From assembly GCA_049323615.1 (NCBI GenBank), contig JBMOPD010000040.1, positions 1 to 6,416 on the forward strand: a stretch of 6,416 nucleotides of DNA, in the 5' to 3' direction. Of the stretch, positions 4,612 to 6,416 are shown one piece after another. Positions within the stretch are counted from its first letter, which is position 1; each line of letters opens with the position of its first letter. The notes under the pieces are model-generated. The model worked only from the letters and a program-made list of their open reading frames with translations, did not search any database and was not told where the DNA came from. The translations under genes were made by a program, and so were the position numbers. The DNA comes from JBMOPD01 sp049323615. GTDB lineage: Bacteria; Bacillota; Desulfotomaculia; Desulfotomaculales; Desulfocucumaceae.

Positions 4612-6138
4612 CTATTTTTCTTTAATTTCCTCCTGGCAAGAAAATAATTCCTGTTTTTTTATACTTTTTTCCATATTTTTTTTCTCTTCCCACCATGAAT
4701 CCATTTCTTCCAAACTGCATTCGGCAAGTTCCCGCCCGGCTAAAGCAGCTTTTTCTTCGATGTAACGGAACCTCTGCAAAAATTTATTGACGGTTTTTGT
4801 CAAAGCAACTTCGGCATCAATTTTAAGCAGGCGGGCAAGATTTACGACGGCAAAGAGGATATCACCTATTTCATTTTCTTTTTGCACCCCGCTGCCGCTT
4901 TTTATTGCCTCAAGCGTTTCATTAAGCTCTTCATAAACCTTATTAAGCGCTCCTTTGTAGTCAGGCCAGTCAAATCCCACCTTTGCCGCCCGGCTCTGAA
5001 CCTCCCGGGCCTTCATCAGCGCCGCCAGGTTCCCCGGGATCCCGTCAAGAATGCTTTTCTTCCTTTTGCCCGGTTTTTCCTTTTCTTTTATGGCCGCCCA
5101 GTTGACAATCACTTCCTGGCTGTTTTCAACCCTTACGTCACCGAACACGTGGGGGTGCCGCCTGACCATTTTCCCGGTGATGGCGTTGACCACGTCATTG
5201 ATGTTAAAATGGCCGTTTTCCGAAGCAATCTGGGCATGGAAAACAATCTGTAATAATAAGTCTCCCAATTCTTCACAGATATTATACATATCCTGCCTGT
5301 CAAGGGCCTCAATTACTTCATAGGCTTCTTCCAGGAGGTACGGCTTCAAGCTCCGGTGGTCCTGCTCCCTGTCCCAGGGACAGCCGTTTTCACCCCTTAA
5401 TCTCTCCATTACCCCCACCAGCGGGTCCAGGGGGTAACAGCAGCCCTTTGACCGGGCTGCTCCTGGCAGCGGAGGGACATATACGCTGGTGAGGTGGTTG
5501 ACCTCTTCAACCCTGTCCAGCTCATACAACGGGCATTCCGCCACCTTCTCCCCGCCCGGGACCCCGGCGGCGGTAACCACCATGACGGTATGTTCATCGG
5601 GGTAGTAATCCATCAGGGAAAGTTTTATTTCGGATAAAACCATGCGGTTATATGCCTGGACCACTACAGTGTTTACTGCGGGGTCCGGCTGCTGTTCATC
5701 CAGCCTGAGGCCGTCCACTATGTGGAGGCCGGCAGCCGGGTCCGATTTCACCGCGGCAAACAGGGCGTCAAGGAAGCTTACACCCGGAATTATACTGATC
5801 TCCAGTCCTTCCGCGGCAGCCCCGTTAATTATTAACTGTACAGACTCCTCGGCCACCAGCGGGTGGCCCGGCAGGGCATAAAGAACATCCCTTTCACGGC
5901 CCATGGCAATAATCTCCCGGGCAATCCGCCGGTAAACCTCCTGGAAGTCTTCCTCTTCCCCGTATATATGGTCAAAGGTTTGAAAGGAGATTTTCTTTTC
6001 CTTAAGCCATCCGACCACCGGGTGTACCCCGGTGCGCAGCCAGGTGCAGCTGCTTTTTGTCAGTGCCTCCACCGCCGCCAGGGAAAGCATGCCCGGGTCT
6101 CCGGGGCCCAGTCCGACGAAAGTGATTGCCTTACCCAA
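4612..6138 (-). CDS. mazG: MazG/YabN: tetrapyrrole methylase-like domain fused to nucleoside triphosphate pyrophosphohydrolase
   Basis: Fusion protein of 508 residues, close to B. subtilis YabN (about 490). Residues 3-222 form a tetrapyrrole (corrin/porphyrin) methylase-like domain with the SAM-site glycine motif GLGPGDPG (9-16), YALPGHPLVAEESVQLI and PGVSFLDALFAAV. Residues about 236-345 form the first MazG domain: LRGENGCPWDREQDHRSLKPY, the metal-binding EExxE (Glu270, Glu271, Glu274) and ExxD (Glu290, Asp293), and RRHPHVFGD. Residues about 380-485 form the second MazG domain with its own EExxE (403-407) and ExxD (423-426), so both sites look intact. MazG converts NTPs and dNTPs to NMPs and pyrophosphate, clearing damaged nucleotides; the role of the methylase part is not established. 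The TTG start is set by GGAGG seven bases upstream. It is first in a unit with hup. Confidence 0.96.
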   Translation of the reverse strand: MGKAITFVGLGPGDPGMLSLAAVEALTKSSCTWLRTGVHPVVGWLKEKKISFQTFDHIYGEEEDFQEVYRRIAREIIAMGRERDVLYALPGHPLVAEESVQLIINGAAAEGLEISIIPGVSFLDALFAAVKSDPAAGLHIVDGLRLDEQQPDPAVNTVVVQAYNRMVLSEIKLSLMDYYPDEHTVMVVTAAGVPGGEKVAECPLYELDRVEEVNHLTSVYVPPLPGAARSKGCCYPLDPLVGVMERLRGENGCPWDREQDHRSLKPYLLEEAYEVIEALDRQDMYNICEELGDLLLQIVFHAQIASENGHFNINDVVNAITGKMVRRHPHVFGDVRVENSQEVIVNWAAIKEKEKPGKRKKSILDGIPGNLAALMKAREVQSRAAKVGFDWPDYKGALNKVYEELNETLEAIKSGSGVQKENEIGDILFAVVNLARLLKIDAEVALTKTVNKFLQRFRYIEEKAALAGRELAECSLEEMDSWWEEKKNMEKSIKKQELFSCQEEIKEK

Positions 6139-6145
6139 CGTAAAA

Positions 6146-6150
6146 CCTCC
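6146..6150 (-). promoter_or_regulatory. mazG ribosome binding site (sets the TTG start)
   Basis: GGAGG on the minus strand, seven bases before the TTG at 6136-6138. The protein begins GKAITFVGLGPGDPG directly after it, as methylase-domain proteins do, so no upstream start is needed. Confidence 0.8.
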
Positions 6151-6175
6151 ACATAGTCTGTTTTTTGCCCTGTTT

Positions 6176-6184
6176 ATTATAACA
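6176..6184 (-). promoter_or_regulatory. Extended -10 promoter of the mazG-hup unit
   Basis: On the minus strand TGT-TATAAT (6184-6176) is a perfect extended -10 element immediately after the upstream terminator T tract. At 17-bp spacing no good -35 is present, as expected for the extended type. The predicted start near 6169 gives a leader of about 30 bases. Confidence 0.5.
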
Positions 6185-6185
6185 T

Positions 6186-6209
6186 AAAAAAGCCGCCCTT
6201 GCGGGCGGC
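6186..6209 (-). terminator. Terminator of the gene upstream of mazG
   Basis: On the minus strand a perfect 7-bp stem (GCCGCCC/GGGCGGC, arms 6203-6209 and 6192-6198) with the loop GCAA is followed by TTTTTT (complement of 6186-6191). A second perfect hairpin, CCGCTG/CAGCGG with a 3-nt loop (6211-6225), directly precedes it. They should end a minus-strand transcript entering from beyond the window. Confidence 0.85.
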
Positions 6210-6228
6210 GCCGCTGTTCCAGCGGCGG

Positions 6229-6253
6229 GAATCCAGAATCCAGAATCCAGAAT
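6229..6253. repeat. Heptamer tandem repeat, GAATCCA x 3.5
   Basis: Three perfect copies of GAATCCA followed by GAAT. It lies next to the terminator pair upstream of mazG, outside any gene. Confidence 0.85.
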
Positions 6254-6270
6254 GCTTACAGCCTTTCCTA

Positions 6271-6416
6271 AAGCCCGGCTCCTTCTTTTGGACGTACAAT
6301 ACTTTAGAGGTTGCTATCGAAAGGGAGAAGGCATCAATCGAGCGATATTACCGGAGACTGTTACAGTCTCTTGCGAATGAGCCGGAACGGATGACGATTT
6401 GGACGCCGGATGCGGC
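6271..6416 (+). other. Open plus-strand frame running off the right edge, unknown
   Basis: The plus-strand frame containing 6295-6297 stays open to the window edge and reads like real protein from about 6298: NTLEVAIEREKASIERYYRR, then LLQSLANEPERMTIWTPDA. There is no clear start codon or ribosome binding site, the frame is open well upstream through repeats and hairpins, and no family is recognised. It would be opposite in orientation to all other genes. It may be part of a mobile element or a broken gene. A perfect GAGACTG/CAGTCTC inverted repeat (6354-6370) lies inside it. Confidence 0.25.

Overview
The window looks like chromosomal DNA from an endospore-forming Firmicute, most likely a Desulfotomaculum/Pelotomaculum-type Peptococcaceae. 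The basis is the gene set (MazG of the YabN type, HU, a SpoIID/LytB protein, YabP, YabQ and a LysM/SleB cell-wall hydrolase), moderate GC content, strong purine-rich ribosome binding sites, and frequent TTG and GTG starts. The genus is inferred from gene content only. All six convincing protein genes lie on the minus strand, so the transcription order runs from high to low coordinates.

Layout in transcription order: (1) 6416-6139 holds an unidentified open stretch at the right edge, a GAATCCA heptamer repeat, tandem hairpins ending in a terminator for whatever lies upstream, and an extended -10 promoter. (2) mazG (TTG start) and hup form a two-gene unit closed by a hairpin terminator at 4225-4253. 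(3) 4224-3458 is about 770 bases with no recognisable gene; it carries two doubtful small frames, several inverted repeats and a CTGTTAG heptamer repeat. (4) A SpoIID/LytB-domain lipoprotein follows. Its ribosome binding site is partly buried in a 12-bp leader hairpin, and the gene is closed by a terminator at 2451-2473. (5) yabP and yabQ, sporulation genes normally next to each other, are separated here by about 130 bases containing another terminator-like hairpin. (6) Downstream of yabQ, where divIC would be expected, there is a good sigma-A-type promoter and a c-di-AMP (ydaO/yuaA-type) riboswitch that runs straight into the ribosome binding site of a LysM-LysM-SleB cell-wall hydrolase. That gene is closed by a strong terminator at 213-236. 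(7) 1-212 has no gene I can support.

Functionally this is the conserved yabN-yabQ neighbourhood linking nucleotide housekeeping (MazG), nucleoid structure (HU) and spore envelope formation (SpoIID-like, YabP, YabQ). The usual companions rqcP/yabO (S4 domain) and divIC are not found here. The most notable feature is the c-di-AMP aptamer controlling a spore-cortex-type hydrolase, probably at the level of translation. The two ends of the window share the same 10 bases, which suggests a contig bounded by a repeat or a circularised assembly.
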